From Beta vulgaris subsp. vulgaris (lineage: Eukaryota > Streptophyta > Magnoliopsida > Caryophyllales > Amaranthaceae), in contig NC_079207.1 of NCBI RefSeq assembly GCF_026745355.1, positions 31,450,519-31,514,518 on the forward strand: a stretch of 64,000 bases of DNA, read 5' to 3'. The notes under the pieces were generated by a model that made no database searches, had not been told where the DNA came from, and worked only from the letters and a program-made list of their open reading frames with translations. The position numbers and the translations under genes are program-made. Positions 35,017 through 45,883 of the stretch are shown here, piece by piece (position 1 is the stretch's first letter; each line of letters opens with the position of its first letter).

Positions 35017-35028
35017 GCTCTGATACCA
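35017..35028 (-). other. Copia-1 primer-binding site (iMet)
   Basis: On the minus strand TGGTATCAGAGC, a perfect match to the plant initiator tRNA-Met PBS, directly abutting the LTR end at 35029. Confidence 0.93.
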
Positions 35029-35336
35029 TGTTGATTGTTGTAATCTACAACAATCCAGAGAAAATAGGAGAGAAAACTTCAGAGAATTTTATTATCTCTC
35101 TCCAAACTTTTGTACAGAATTACAGAAGAGAAATGGAATGATTGTAGTTTATATATACTACTACAAAGGACTCAGCAATATGGTTATAACAACCATGTAA
35201 CAAACTAATGAACTGTAACTAACTTAAATAGAAAAAGAGAAATAAATATAAACTGTTGCTGAGCTTGAGTTGAGCTACTAAGAGTTGAGAGCTGCTAAGC
35301 TGGAGTTGCTGAGCTGAGCTGGAGTATTCTCCAATA
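35029..35336 (-). repeat. Copia-1 5' LTR
   Basis: 308 bp; on the minus strand it begins TATTGGAGAATACTCC and ends CAATCAACA beside the PBS. Confidence 0.95.
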
Positions 35337-35429
35337 AAGGGAAATTCTATTATATTTTATACAAAATAGTTTTATAAAACATTTTGAGCATGTTCATGTA
35401 CATAAGGAAATGCTATGCGGGAATTACAA

Positions 35430-35770
35430 AGATTTATGATGCGCTATTGACTGGGTTGCATGGTGGATGGATGTTTTATAGGAGGAGCGTTGTAAAGTTG
35501 CAATACTAGCATGGATGATTTGGAATGAACGGAACAATGTTTATCATGGCAGCATTGCCTGTCACCCTACAAAACTGTGTACATCAGCAGCTGCTTTGAA
35601 CTGGCTCGTACATAGGGGAAGGAAAACAACGACGAGTCTGCCTGCTGCAGATCAGACTGATGGGCAGCCTTCTAGCATGGTGTGGTGCTGTCCAAGCTAT
35701 AATGTGCTGAAAATCAATGTAGATGCTGCGATATGGATGCTCTTTCCTTTCAGCTTTAATAATCTTTAGG
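35430..35770 (+). pseudogene. RNase H-like fragment (LINE-type or host-derived)
   Basis: The plus-strand frame has MIWNERNNVYHG, a linker, and VLKINVDAAI, in the order seen in the plant RNase H-like (RVT_3) region of LINE elements and related genes, where W-x-P and LKINVD begin the fold. A stop lies just before this frame (near 35481) and the fold is lost after VDAAI. It runs opposite to the CACTA-3 genes and lies in the intron-like region where Copia-1 also inserted. It could be a decayed LINE tail or a captured gene piece. Confidence 0.6.
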
Positions 35771-36289
35771 CACAAGAAAAAACTTCACAAACTATGTATA
35801 AATTCAGGGGGAGTAATGACAAGTATAGGAGACTAATAATGGTAGGAACACAGTGGAGATAAAACTTATCTATAAATAGACCATCTGCTGTTTATTAGCT
35901 ATTTTTTTAACAGGGTGCTAAATAGAGAAATTTTTTGGTTATATTCTTGGTTTTTTTTTTCTCAGATGGAATGCGTTGACATATACTACTCCTAAAGTAC
36001 TAAATGTAGACAGCGCAAAGAACATGATTCAAATGACTGCAACAAAAATATGAACATAAAGCAATAGCTCATTGCAAGGTTTTCAAAGATTACTAATATT
36101 ATATAAAGGGTGTTTTTATGCCTTTAAGAACAGTATATATAGACATAATTAGATAGGACAAAGAACAAAATATACTTCTATTACTAACAGATTTTACATC
36201 TAAGAGAATGAAATATACTTCATCTTGAAATAATAATGTATGATTAGTTATTATTTCTTTACACGGATGGCTGGAAATGAGTAAGAAGA
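35771..36289. other. Intron-like CACTA-3 sequence
   Basis: AT-rich; no motif or gene could be supported. Confidence 0.35.
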
Positions 36290-37564
36290 AGTATCAAATA
36301 TACACTTACATTGACCCCCTCTACCAACATAGCTTTCAGATTCTTATTGACATCATGCCAATTCACTTCTCCAACTGGACAGTAGGTCTTTACCTTTGCA
36401 ATGCTACCAATGAATTTGACCAAGATATCTCCACCTTTCCTAAGCGGTTGGTAAAACTCGGTGAATTCAACACGATATTTAACTCCGTTGTTACTTTACA
36501 CATTGATTGTTGGAATATAACCACTCACCAATGCGATGTTACCTTTTGCATCTGGATAGAGATAAATAATGGGATGACGTTGCATAAAAACATATTAGAA
36601 TAGCATAAAATAGATATAATAGATACCAAGATAAGTTAAAATCCTAGTAGACCATCAAGCAAAGACATTACCCTTTGTCATAACCTCTTCCTTCTTATCA
36701 AATTAAACATTTAACGGCCACTCTGGATATGATGTTGACCGTACAGATTTTGATGTTCTTGACTTCTTTAGTGATTCTTCACCCTCTTTTTGCTCTGTTT
36801 GCTTATGGCATTCCGATGGGTTAATAGGTGAGATAATAAGGGATTTATGACTAGAAGGCGACCTACTAGGTGGGATAGGATCAAAGGAATCATAAGGGAT
36901 TTTGAGCGGGGTACTAGTAGATGGGTTGAGAGGTGCTCGGATATGACCAGAAGAAGGATGTGGGGTTTTGAGCGGTTTTGATGTATAGTAGAAGGGTTGA
37001 GTGGTGGGATATGACCAGAAGAAGGATGAGGGATTTTTAGCGGTTTTGATGTAATAGTAGAAGGGTTGAGTGGTGGGATATGACTAGACGAAGGATGAGG
37101 GATTTTGAGCAGTTTGGATGTAATACTAGATGTGTTGAGAGATGGGATATGACCAGAAGAACCAGTGGGGGTTTTGAGCTGTTTTGATGTAACAGTAGAT
37201 GGATTGAGAGGTGAGATATGACTATAAGAAGGATAAGGGATTTTGACTGGTTTTGATGTAATACAAGGTGGGTTTTTCCATATAGCTACTGGTTTAATTC
37301 GCTAGTTGTTCACTTTCTGTATTCAAACATGGAAACATAACCTTTGTTGTAGTGACACTTGAAAGGCAAAATGGTCCAAATCTAACGTTAATTAGAAGGA
37401 ACCTTATATGGCTGTGATTGGAGGATTTGTTTTTTGTTTGGTTGTGACGCATTTTCGGTCGAAGGAGAGGTGTGTGCAGCAGCAGGACCTGGTGACTGCG
37501 AAGACAATGAACTAGGCTGGTCATCTGCATGTATGTCCCTCGTTCTGTTCCCTCGATAAGTCAT
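36290..37564 (-). pseudogene. Transposase_24 gene of CACTA-3, 5' exons
   Basis: A start at 37564 gives MTYRGNRTRDIHADDQPSS and a Ser/Pro-rich region to a stop near 37401. A repeat block (36880-37265) and an exon-like block at 36585-36290 follow. After an in-frame TAA at 36498-36496 the latter reads VKYRVEFTEFYQPL, then LVKFIGSIAK and VNWHDVNKNLK. This matches the N-terminal pattern of Transposase_24 proteins (EFNE-QP, a short FIG or FLG segment, then W-V). The gene continues at 28925 beyond Copia-1. The plus-strand frame at 36277-36603 is its antisense shadow. Exon borders are inferred. Confidence 0.6.
36880..37265. repeat. 69-bp tandem repeat in the second CACTA-3 gene
   Basis: The word 'gatgta' or 'gatgtaa' followed by 'agaagggttgag' or variants recurs at about 36980, 37048, 37117, 37186 and 37255, a period of 69 with one 68-base step. 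Sixty-nine is 23 codons. On the minus strand a frame with IPHPSS and HIPPLN repeats runs through it, so it probably codes for a Pro/Ser/His-rich repeat. Confidence 0.85.
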
Positions 37565-38033
37565 ACTATATCACTGCAAGACAATCCGAAAATAAAGAGG
37601 GCACACTATGTTTCAAGATCAAAATAAGACATATACAAACTATTAACAGTTTGCAATCATAAATTTCCTCACATATTAAAAGTTTGCACATCAAAAATTT
37701 CTAGATCATGAAGCAATTAACCAAAAAATTAACAATAGAGCCTAATTAAGTGGCTTATACTATAAATCGATATAATATGACATCAATAATCAATATCCTC
37801 AGCAAAGCTTTCACTCAATCAAAATAATCCACAACATATCACATTCATTTACATATTTTTTAAGTAGATATAGAGTGAAATCAAGAGAAAAATGCAAACA
37901 GAGGAATAATAAGAAAGATAAATGTGGAGTAGACAAAGTAGTACCATTAAATAAAAGTTAAGAACTTGAATCCAGAATCAAAACATCAATCCACAAATCA
38001 ACAATGATAAAATTCTGAAAACCCAAAACCCTT
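37565..38033. other. Non-coding gap between the two CACTA-3 genes
   Basis: AT-rich region between the stop of the TNP2 gene (38034, minus strand) and the presumed start of the second gene (37564). It would hold the promoter of the second gene; no clear element stands out. Confidence 0.4.
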
Positions 38034-41033
38034 CTATTCTAGAATCTCATCATCCTCGGGTATATCAAACAAGTCCCTGGGCTTAGTCTTAATCATGTGC
38101 AGCCATCCTTTTTGTATCTCATCCTCGACATAAAAAACTTGTTTTGCTTGAGAAGAGAAAACAAATGGATCATGATGTAAATTTCGACCAGTGCGCATCA
38201 ACTTCGAGAAGTTAAGAGTAACTATGGCACTCGGGTATGTTTTAAAACCCCTACGAATGTCAAACCCATTCACAACGAAATATTACAACCCTCAATGGAC
38301 CATAGTAATCAAGTACAAAAACTTCTTTCAGTTTTCCATAATACTCTTGGCCATCTGCTTCAACCATCACTCTAGAATTTTGTGTCTTCCGAAATCATTC
38401 ACGATCCACGATGTCAAATTTATAGCCATTAATAATGACGCTTTTCATCCTTTTACTGTGATTGCTTAAACCACCAACCAATGCTTTTCTCAACTATCCT
38501 TCTAATGTGTTATCATCTAGGTTATGGATCAATAATTCTAGGTAAAATATTAAGTTAAACTTTGACTGATATATAAAATAATTAAGGAAACCCGAAATTT
38601 TAAAGCATATAACCTGGTTTTGCAACCAATCGGAGAATTCGTTAAGTCTTCATTGATTTTCATTATATTCATTCGCCACAGTTTCGCCCACTCGATGCTC
38701 TTGCCGCTTTACTTGCAGGAAATCACTTAAGAATTTGAACAAAAATTGATACATTCACTAAATAACCAATAATGGTACTTACTCAAACACTTCTTTCAAC
38801 TCATCCAAATGAAATAAAACATAGCGATGTGCTTACTTTAAACTTTTGTCATCAAGACGGACATTTTCTCTCATCCAATGACACGAAAACCTGAGTTGTA
38901 TAGATAGTTATTGATGTGTGGAACCCTGTCATCATTTCTTTTCGGTTTGTTGGACATGGTCTCAAGACTTTCTAAATATCTCAAGCAAAATTCATTGTCT
39001 CCCGTAAAAGAAACCCTTCAGCTATGAACCCTTCAGATTATGCTTTATTGCTAACATGAGATTTCAAAAAGGCCAAGTACCTTAATATATATATAAAGAT
39101 TGTGAGTATGAAAGAGATAAGAGAAGATTTGATGGTGGATTTTTATATATATAAAAAAAATAACAAATAAAAATAAAAATTTGAAATCAGAAATAATGAC
39201 CTTTCAATATGATACATCCATCTCCAATGAACAGGTCCGCCGAGTTTAACCTCATCCACTAAAAGAATTAGTAGATGAACCATAATTGTGAAAAGTGTTG
39301 GCAGGAACTCTTTCTCCATCTTACAAAGGGTCAACACAAGCTTTCATTGAATGGTATCTAACTCTCCTTTATCAATGGTGGTAGAACAAATCTTCTTAAA
39401 AAGTACGACAACTCCTCAAGTAAATCAATAACTTTTATGGCATTTGATGCTCTTAAAGCAACAGAAGGATTTCTTGCATGAGGATATGTTTGTCGTGGCT
39501 TTTCATATTAATAAGTTTACGCTCCTTCATGTTCACACATCTTCTCAAATTTGATTCATAACCATCAGGAACTCTGAGCGTTTTCAAGACTCTAAAAAAC
39601 CGTTCTTTTTCTTCTTTATCCATGTTGTATGAAGCTGGAGGCATATACTCTTTAACACGATTATGATGCGTGTGAAGCCAAAGATGAGATTTTATATTTA
39701 TTTGTTTGAGAGCCTCCCTAGCTTTCTAATCATCTTTACTTTTTTCAGTTTCTAAAAGAGTTCCTGATAGATTATCACACACATTCTTCTCAATGTGCAT
39801 AACATCTAAATTGTGACTAAGAAGATTATGTTCCCTGTATCCCAAGTCAAAATAATATAATGTTTTTTTCCAAAGAACCATATCATTATCATTATCAATT
39901 TCATCATCCTCAACTTCTTCTCTCCCTCTTTTTTTAGGAATCGTTTTTTATTTTCCATAAACATGATTAACTTCTTCTAACTGCTTCAAAATTTCTGTCC
40001 CACTAGCATGATCCGAAGCAAGGCCATATTCCTCTTTCCCATCAAATAAATTAGCTTGAGAACGGTAAGGATGATCAATCGGTAACCATTTTCGAGAACC
40101 AGAGTAGACAATTTTACCACCGAAATAATATGAAGGAGTAGAATTGGCACAAGTAGGGAAATCTTTATAACCTTTTGTACTCCGACCCGACAACATAGCA
40201 TATGCAAGAAAGTCATTTATAGTGGAATGTAAGGATGCTCGTAGTTTAAAGTTTTTTCCACTATAAACATCAAAGGGATCTACACCTTCCCACAACAATT
40301 TTAACTCATGGATTAGTGGTTGTAAATACACATCAATATCAATACCGGGACCATATTTTCCAGGAATAATAAAGGACAACATAAATGAGGATGACTTTAT
40401 ACAAAGCCAAGGAGGCAAATTATAGGGAATCATGATCACTGGCCATATACTGTAATTAGTGCTCATAAGACGATATGGATTAAAACCATCACTTGCTAGC
40501 CCCTATCTAACACTACGAGGATCTTTAGCAAATTCCTCATATCTATCATCAAATTTTTTCCAAGCCTCTCCATCTGTCGGGTGGTTAATAATTTTTTCGT
40601 CCTTGCGATCAAAATGTCATCTCATGTCTCTTGCAGTATTAGATGACATGTAAAGCCTCTTTAGTCTAGGGATGAGAAGAAAATACCGCATTATTTTAGA
40701 TGCCACCCCCATCTTACATGTTTATTTACCTTTCTCTCTTGTGTCACCTTGCTTGCCTTTCACATTTTTCCATCTTGGTGTGTGGCAAATAGGACACTCA
40801 CTTTTGTCTGCAAAATCCCCCCAATATAACATGCAATCATTTGGACATGTATGGATTTTCTCATAACCTAAACCCAAATCTTTAATTATCTTCATGTTTT
40901 CGTAATAAGATGATGGGAACTCCATAATATAAAGAAATGCATCTAATAGAAGTTCAAGCAATTTATTAAATGACTCAGTAGACCAGTAGAACATACACTT
41001 AAGGTTAAATAAGTGCAATATATAGAAAAGATA
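38034..41033 (-). pseudogene. TNP2-type CACTA transposase of CACTA-3, lacking its N-terminus
   Basis: Blocks in minus-strand order: 41033-40722 (LGLGYEKIHTCPNDCMLYWG, then CPICHTPRWK); 40466-39948, the Transposase_21 core (IIPGKYGPGIDIDVYLQPL, then LLWEGVDPFD and LSGRSTKGYK); 39644-39453 (DKEEKERFFRVLKTLRVPDGY); 39337-39143, DUF4218-like (MVHLLILLVDEVKLGGPVHW); 38273-38034, DUF4216-like (QAKQVFYVEDEIQKGW, then KPRDLFDIPED) with its stop. Frames are interrupted by stops and shifts. The Transposase-associated N-terminus is missing because the gypsy LTR starts at 41034. The intact protein would cut the CACTA ends. Confidence 0.85.
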
Positions 41034-43779
41034 TGTGACACCCCGTCCTTCTACTACTAAGATACTAAACAATATCTAATCTAGAAGTACTAAAAAGACG
41101 TTATCGGAAATAACGTCGAGACGGTTATGCTAATCTAAAACAGTAATTAAAGATAATTCCTCAAACCAAAGTTTCATAGCTTAAAAAGGGAATTAATATC
41201 CGAGATCACATCATAATTCTAAAATAAAGAAATATCCCAAATATATCATATTATCAATCCAAAACTATGAGACATGCAAGTCTCCCGATAAAACTTAAAT
41301 AAAACTAAATATCCTTGAAAGCTATCCAAAAGTAAGTCTCTCTATGGTCTACATAGAATTCATCTACCAAAAACACTACTAGGAGCTTCTTCTCACTACA
41401 AACTCTCACTCTGCTAGCCCAAGCAGTCACAAGTCTAGCAGTCATTTCCATCTGCAAGGATGTATTAAATAATTCCACAGTCAATGGGGAGTAACTAGCA
41501 GTTCTCCCAGAACAATAGCGATCAAAGCACGATTCAGAATTAAATTATTAAGAAAGGAAAATCATGCAATCATTACATTAATAGCATGCACCTAACCATA
41601 AAGCTCATAGGTAAAACATGTGATCATCAACAATAAGTAAACATGATATAGTGAGTGAAACAATTCTAATATAGATAAATAATAATAAATCAAGAATTCA
41701 CAAGTTATTGAGTTAGAAACCGCACGCTAGTGATTCGCAAATCACTTCCTAAGGTTTGTCAGATCGCAATCTTCAGGTCAGTCTCTAGGCTTACGTTACC
41801 CAGTGCCTGTGTCTAAGAATGGCCAAACTCCCGATGCAGGGTAGAACACGCAGAACTCCCTGACCACTCGGACGACAACAATTAACCTAGGTGTACCCCT
41901 AGTTCGCAAACCAGGTGGTTGGCATGTTCTTCATCGGGGACTACATCTATCCCACCGGATGTTCTTATCTCAAAATACAATCATGCATATAAATCAAGTA
42001 TCATTCATTTAAAATATTCATCAAAAAGGGGATGCCACCCGACCTTATACCCACAGTTCATCAAAACAGTTCTTCATAATTCCTCAAAATAAATCACTTA
42101 CAACTTTTCAGCAGATGTCTCCCACAATAAACACTTGAACACCACTAAATATCATCATTGATATTATACTAGTATTTACAGTAACCACAATTCAATCAAA
42201 AATGCACCACCAATTAACTCTAAATCATATTCGTTGAAAGAGTAGTAATAATTAATCATTTTCTTTCATAAATCAAGCATATACATATGGTTACCCAAAG
42301 ATACATACTGCATACTACTGAAAATCAGCAACCAAGAATATAATAAATTATGAATTATTTCTGATTTACAAGCCCTTAAATAATTTAAAAGTGTATCCTC
42401 AATTTCACAACAAAAACACAATAGTAATTATTATAGTAATAAGTGTGAGCAGTAAAATCACAAAAAAATTATCATACGACTCTAATGGCTCTAATGACAA
42501 GGTAAAAATTTTATTTATAATTTTTGGACTCCAAAAGTATTTTTAACAATTAATATACAGATTACTCAAATAAGCCAAAATAATAATTAAAAATATAAAC
42601 AGACGCCCAAAAATTACCAAAAATTTACATAACATGCAAAAACTCCCGGAAATACATAATATTCAAAGAAATCAACTTTTAAGCCTCCATAAATAATTTT
42701 TATGATTTATATACTGACAGAAATGAAATTACAAAAACAGATATATCAATTAAATAAAATAGTAAACAGTAGGCAAAAATTATTCTAAGGCATGGGATAC
42801 ATACTACGCATGTAACATGATCTAAGAAAAATAATTCCATCAATTTTAACATTAGTTCAATAATTATTATGCAATTTAGCCAAAAACGCACAAAACACCA
42901 ATTAAATTAAATAAAAACCAAAAACAATGAGAAAATTATTTTTCTCTACACAATATTCACATAGCATGTAACAAATATATTAATGTCAAATGTCGTCCAT
43001 AATTTCATTCAAAAAATATTTTAAATAATTCCTAGCATAGTAATCTAATACCGAATAATACTCTAATCACTATGGTTCTAAGATAACTACTAGTTACCTG
43101 GATCGTCGGAGGCGAGCTAAATATTTCTGGAAAATCCCAATATAGGCGTGTGATCCTCTCCTTCTTCAAATTCTCAAGCACCAAGTATAAGAAAAATGCA
43201 ACAAGAAAAATCCACGAACAATTAACAAGGAGTAGAAATGAAAATTTTGAGAGAATGAAGAAGATGATGATGGCCGAATACTTGTAGTATGGCAGCAAGG
43301 AGTTCTGATTTTCTAAGCAGAATTTGAAGTGATAAAGGGTGGTTTAAAGAGGTTTAATTAGGAAGAATCATTAGGGGGTTATGGGGAGTTACAAAGCAAC
43401 AAAGAGTCACAAGGAAAAATAAATAGAAAAGAAAGAAGAGAGGCTCTCCTTTTCCTTCAGTTGGCTGGCTGTCAAGCCCAACACACCCACAAAAATTTTC
43501 GGCCCAAATCAACAAGAGTCCATGCTTCAAAAGCCCGCTACGCGATAAAACGATTAATTTCCTTAATCGCGCCTAAACTTTGAAAATACTTAATAATAAA
43601 AATAATTCTAATAAATTATATCATAAATATAAATAAAATAAACACATTAACACGCCATAAAAATAAAAATAATAATTCGGCTCCCAAAATTATAAAATAA
43701 AAATAATTAATTTAGAGAAAATAATAGGTTTAGTGTAAACTTTTGCGAAAAATTAGGAGCAAAATTATGGGTTGCTACA
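41034..43779 (-). mobile_element. 3' LTR (2746 bp) of a Tekay-type Ty3/gypsy chromovirus
   Basis: Ends are TGTGACACCCC and GGGTTGCTACA; read on the minus strand the LTR begins TGTAGCAACCC and ends GGGTGTCACA. A minus-strand polypurine tract (GGAGGGGAGA) lies inside at about 43782-43791, next to the integrase ORF. The flank at 41029-41033 is 'agata'. The LTR cuts the CACTA-3 transposase. The matching 5' LTR is not in the window. No coding sequence was recognised in the LTR. Confidence 0.85.
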
Positions 43780-45217
43780 ATCTCCCCTCCTTAAATAAAG
43801 TTTCGTCCTCGAAACTTAGAAAACACACAAACACGACAAGAGCACAAATAGTACCTGAAACGAATAGTTTCGGGTATTTCAGTCGCATTGACTCTTCGGT
43901 TTCCCAAGTACCTTCTTCGTACTTTTGACTTCTCCAAAGTACTTTCACCAAGGGAATCACCATCCTTCTAAGAGCACGGTTCTGACGGTCCAATATACGA
44001 ACAGGTCGCTCTTCAAAAGTCAGATTCGGCTCAACTGACACCGACTCAACAGGGATCACATGCGAAGGATCACTACGATACCTGCGCAACTGCGACACAT
44101 GAAACACATCATGAACCTTCGACAGCTCCGGCAGCAAAGCCAAATGATACGCGACCTCCCCAATCCTTTTAAGAATCTCATAGGGACCTATGAACTTCAG
44201 ACTCAACTTGCCCTTTTGACCAAACCGCATCACTCCTTTCATAGGAGAAACCTTCAAAAGCACCTTACCCTCCACCTCAAAAGAAATAGGTTTCCGACGA
44301 GAATCAGCATACGACTTCTTCCTATCTTGAGCAACCTTCATCTTCGCTTGAATTACTTTCACCTCCTCAACTGTATCCTGAATTAACTCCGGGCCCAAAA
44401 TCAATGAGTCACTGATGTCGCTCCAACAAGTAGGACTACAATACTTCCTTCCATAGAGAGCCTCATATGGAGCCATTTGGATACTAGCGTGATAACTGTT
44501 GTTATAAGAAAACTCCACCAAGCTAAGAGACTTGACCCAAGACTGTTGAAATTCTAAGGCACAAGCACGAAGCATATCTTCCAAGGTCTGAATAGTTCTC
44601 TTAGTCTGACCATTGGTAGCTGCATGAAATGCAGTACTCAGCTTCAACTTCGAACCAAAAGCCTCTTGCAAGGCAGTCCAGAAACGGGATAGGAATCGCG
44701 GATCGCGGTCAGAGACAATGTCTTTGGGAACCCCATGAAGACGAATGATTTCATTAGCATAAGCTTCAGCTAACTCTTCCATAGACCAAGTGTTCTTCAT
44801 CGCAATAAAACGAGCCACTTTGGTCAACCGATCCACAATGACCCACACAACATTCAATCCACCAGCAGCTCTAGGCAAACCCATCACGAAATCCATCGAG
44901 ATCGAGTCGAACTTCCAAGAAGGAATAGGCAAAGGTTTCAACAAACCACCAGGCCTCTGATGCTCGATTTTCACCTTCTGACAGATCAAACACCTAGCCA
45001 CGAACTCGGCAATCTCTCTCTTCATACCAGGCCACCAAAAATTAGCCTTCAGATCCTTATAAAGCTTGTCACCCCCAGGATGAACGGAATAAGGAGTACT
45101 ATGAGCTTCCTCGAGAATCTTTCTCTTAAGCTCACCATCATTGGGCACACACCAACGCCCCATAAACCTCAAGCTATCATCAGCACATATCTCAAAATTC
45201 TCTGCACGAGCTTGCAC
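43775..45217 (-). CDS. Chromovirus integrase with C-terminal chromodomain
   Basis: 480 open codons. The zinc-binding region has the second His of SVHPGGDKLYK and C-x2-C in CLICQK. Core Asp residues lie in SMDFVMGLP and SDRDPRFLSRFW. At the third catalytic site the usual NGQTER or DGQTER reads NGQTKR: the Glu codon has become Lys (44602-44600). The C-terminus has KFIGPYEILKRIGEVAY, VHDVFHVSQLRRY, and a chromodomain (PVRILDRQNRALRR, IPLVKVLW, TWETEESMR, YPKLF) as in Tekay elements. The frame extends about 50 codons past YPKLF and its stop is inside the LTR border. The N-terminal end is frameshifted near 45200. Confidence 0.92.
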   Translation of the reverse strand: MQARAENFEICADDSLRFMGRWCVPNDGELKRKILEEAHSTPYSVHPGGDKLYKDLKANFWWPGMKREIAEFVARCLICQKVKIEHQRPGGLLKPLPIPSWKFDSISMDFVMGLPRAAGGLNVVWVIVDRLTKVARFIAMKNTWSMEELAEAYANEIIRLHGVPKDIVSDRDPRFLSRFWTALQEAFGSKLKLSTAFHAATNGQTKRTIQTLEDMLRACALEFQQSWVKSLSLVEFSYNNSYHASIQMAPYEALYGRKYCSPTCWSDISDSLILGPELIQDTVEEVKVIQAKMKVAQDRKKSYADSRRKPISFEVEGKVLLKVSPMKGVMRFGQKGKLSLKFIGPYEILKRIGEVAYHLALLPELSKVHDVFHVSQLRRYRSDPSHVIPVESVSVEPNLTFEERPVRILDRQNRALRRMVIPLVKVLWRSQKYEEGTWETEESMRLKYPKLFVSGTICALVVFVCFLSFEDETLFKEGRL

Positions 45218-45795
45218 CTTTGCTCTAGCTTCAGATCACCTTTTTGCTTGCTTCTTAACTCTTCAAACAACTCAGGCTCAACACTCATGGAACCCAACAA
45301 AGCAGACACATAACCTTGAGGAACAACCTCGATATCAAACTTGCGAAACTCTTCACACAATTCACGCGGCACCACCATAGCAGCGTTTAATGAATCCTTA
45401 CTCTTGCGACTCAGAGCATCCGCTACTTTATTCGCCTTACCCTCTTCGTAATCCAGGGTCATATCATAATCCTTGATCAATTCAAGCTACCTTCTCTGCC
45501 TCATGTTAAGATCATGCCGAGTGAAGATGTACATCAGGCTCTTATGGTCAGTATACATCTTACACGAAACACCATACAGATAGTGTCGCCATATCTTTAA
45601 TGCAAACACCACAACCACTAATTCTAGATCATGGGTCGGGTAATTCCTCTCATGCACCTTCAGCTGCCTCGAACCATAGGCTATTACTTTCCCTTGCTGC
45701 ATCAAAACACAACCCATACCATTCTTCGATGCATCACTGAACACTTCATACCCAATGCCCTCGGATGGCACGGTAAGAATAGGAGCAGAGGTCAC
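45169..45795 (-). pseudogene. Chromovirus RNase H and connection
   Basis: Two minus frames, 45795-45487 and 45480-45169, are separated by one or more shifts near 45485. The first has the RNase H start [19 protein letters not shown], Glu in [20 protein letters not shown] and Asp in YTDHKSLMY. The second has the RNase H end (DYEEGKANKVADALSRKS). It then passes into the integrase frame near 45200. It would degrade the RNA strand during reverse transcription. Confidence 0.9.
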
Positions 45796-45883
45796 ACTCT
45801 TTTTCAGCTTCAGAAATGCCCCTTCACAATCCTCAGACTAGAGGAACTTGCAGTCCTTGCGCATAAGCGAGTCAGAGGTTGAG

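Larger units (their letters stand above)
29887..35336 (-). mobile_element. Copia-1: complete Ty1/copia retrotransposon (5450 bp) with 308-bp LTRs
   Basis: Two 308-bp LTRs (29887-30194 and 35029-35336) and a perfect 5-bp target duplication AAGGG (29882-29886 and 35337-35341). On the minus strand: 5' LTR, iMet PBS, gag with zinc knuckle, protease, integrase, RT, RNase H, polypurine tract, 3' LTR. LTRs differ at about 10 positions by eye, near 3 percent. Read on the minus strand the LTR begins TA and ends CA rather than TG..CA. The reading frame is broken by a handful of frameshifts. Short LTRs and a zinc knuckle followed by GFPPGFK suggest an Ale/Ivana-like lineage, which I cannot settle. Confidence 0.95.
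25939..41033 (-). mobile_element. CACTA-3: large CACTA (En/Spm) element with two decayed genes, carrying a copia insertion
   Basis: The left end, CACTACTACAAAAAGCG at 25939, is the 3' terminus, followed by CACTA-style subterminal words (AGCGAC, CGTCGC, GGGTCGCG) to about 26085. Reading the minus strand from the right: TNP2 transposase (41033-38034), then a second gene of the Transposase_24 (Ptta/En/Spm) family in exons at 37564-36290 and 28925-27889, then the terminus. This is the usual two-gene CACTA order. A copia element (29887-35336) sits between the exon groups. The 5' end is lost where a gypsy LTR begins at 41034. Confidence 0.78.

Noticed and set aside
36277..36603. Plus-strand ORF of 108 codons
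   Set aside because: It is antisense to an exon-like block of the Transposase_24 gene on the minus strand, which explains the conservation better.
44060..44386. Plus-strand ORFs across 43743-46447
   Set aside because: Antisense shadows of the chromovirus integrase, RNase H and RT.
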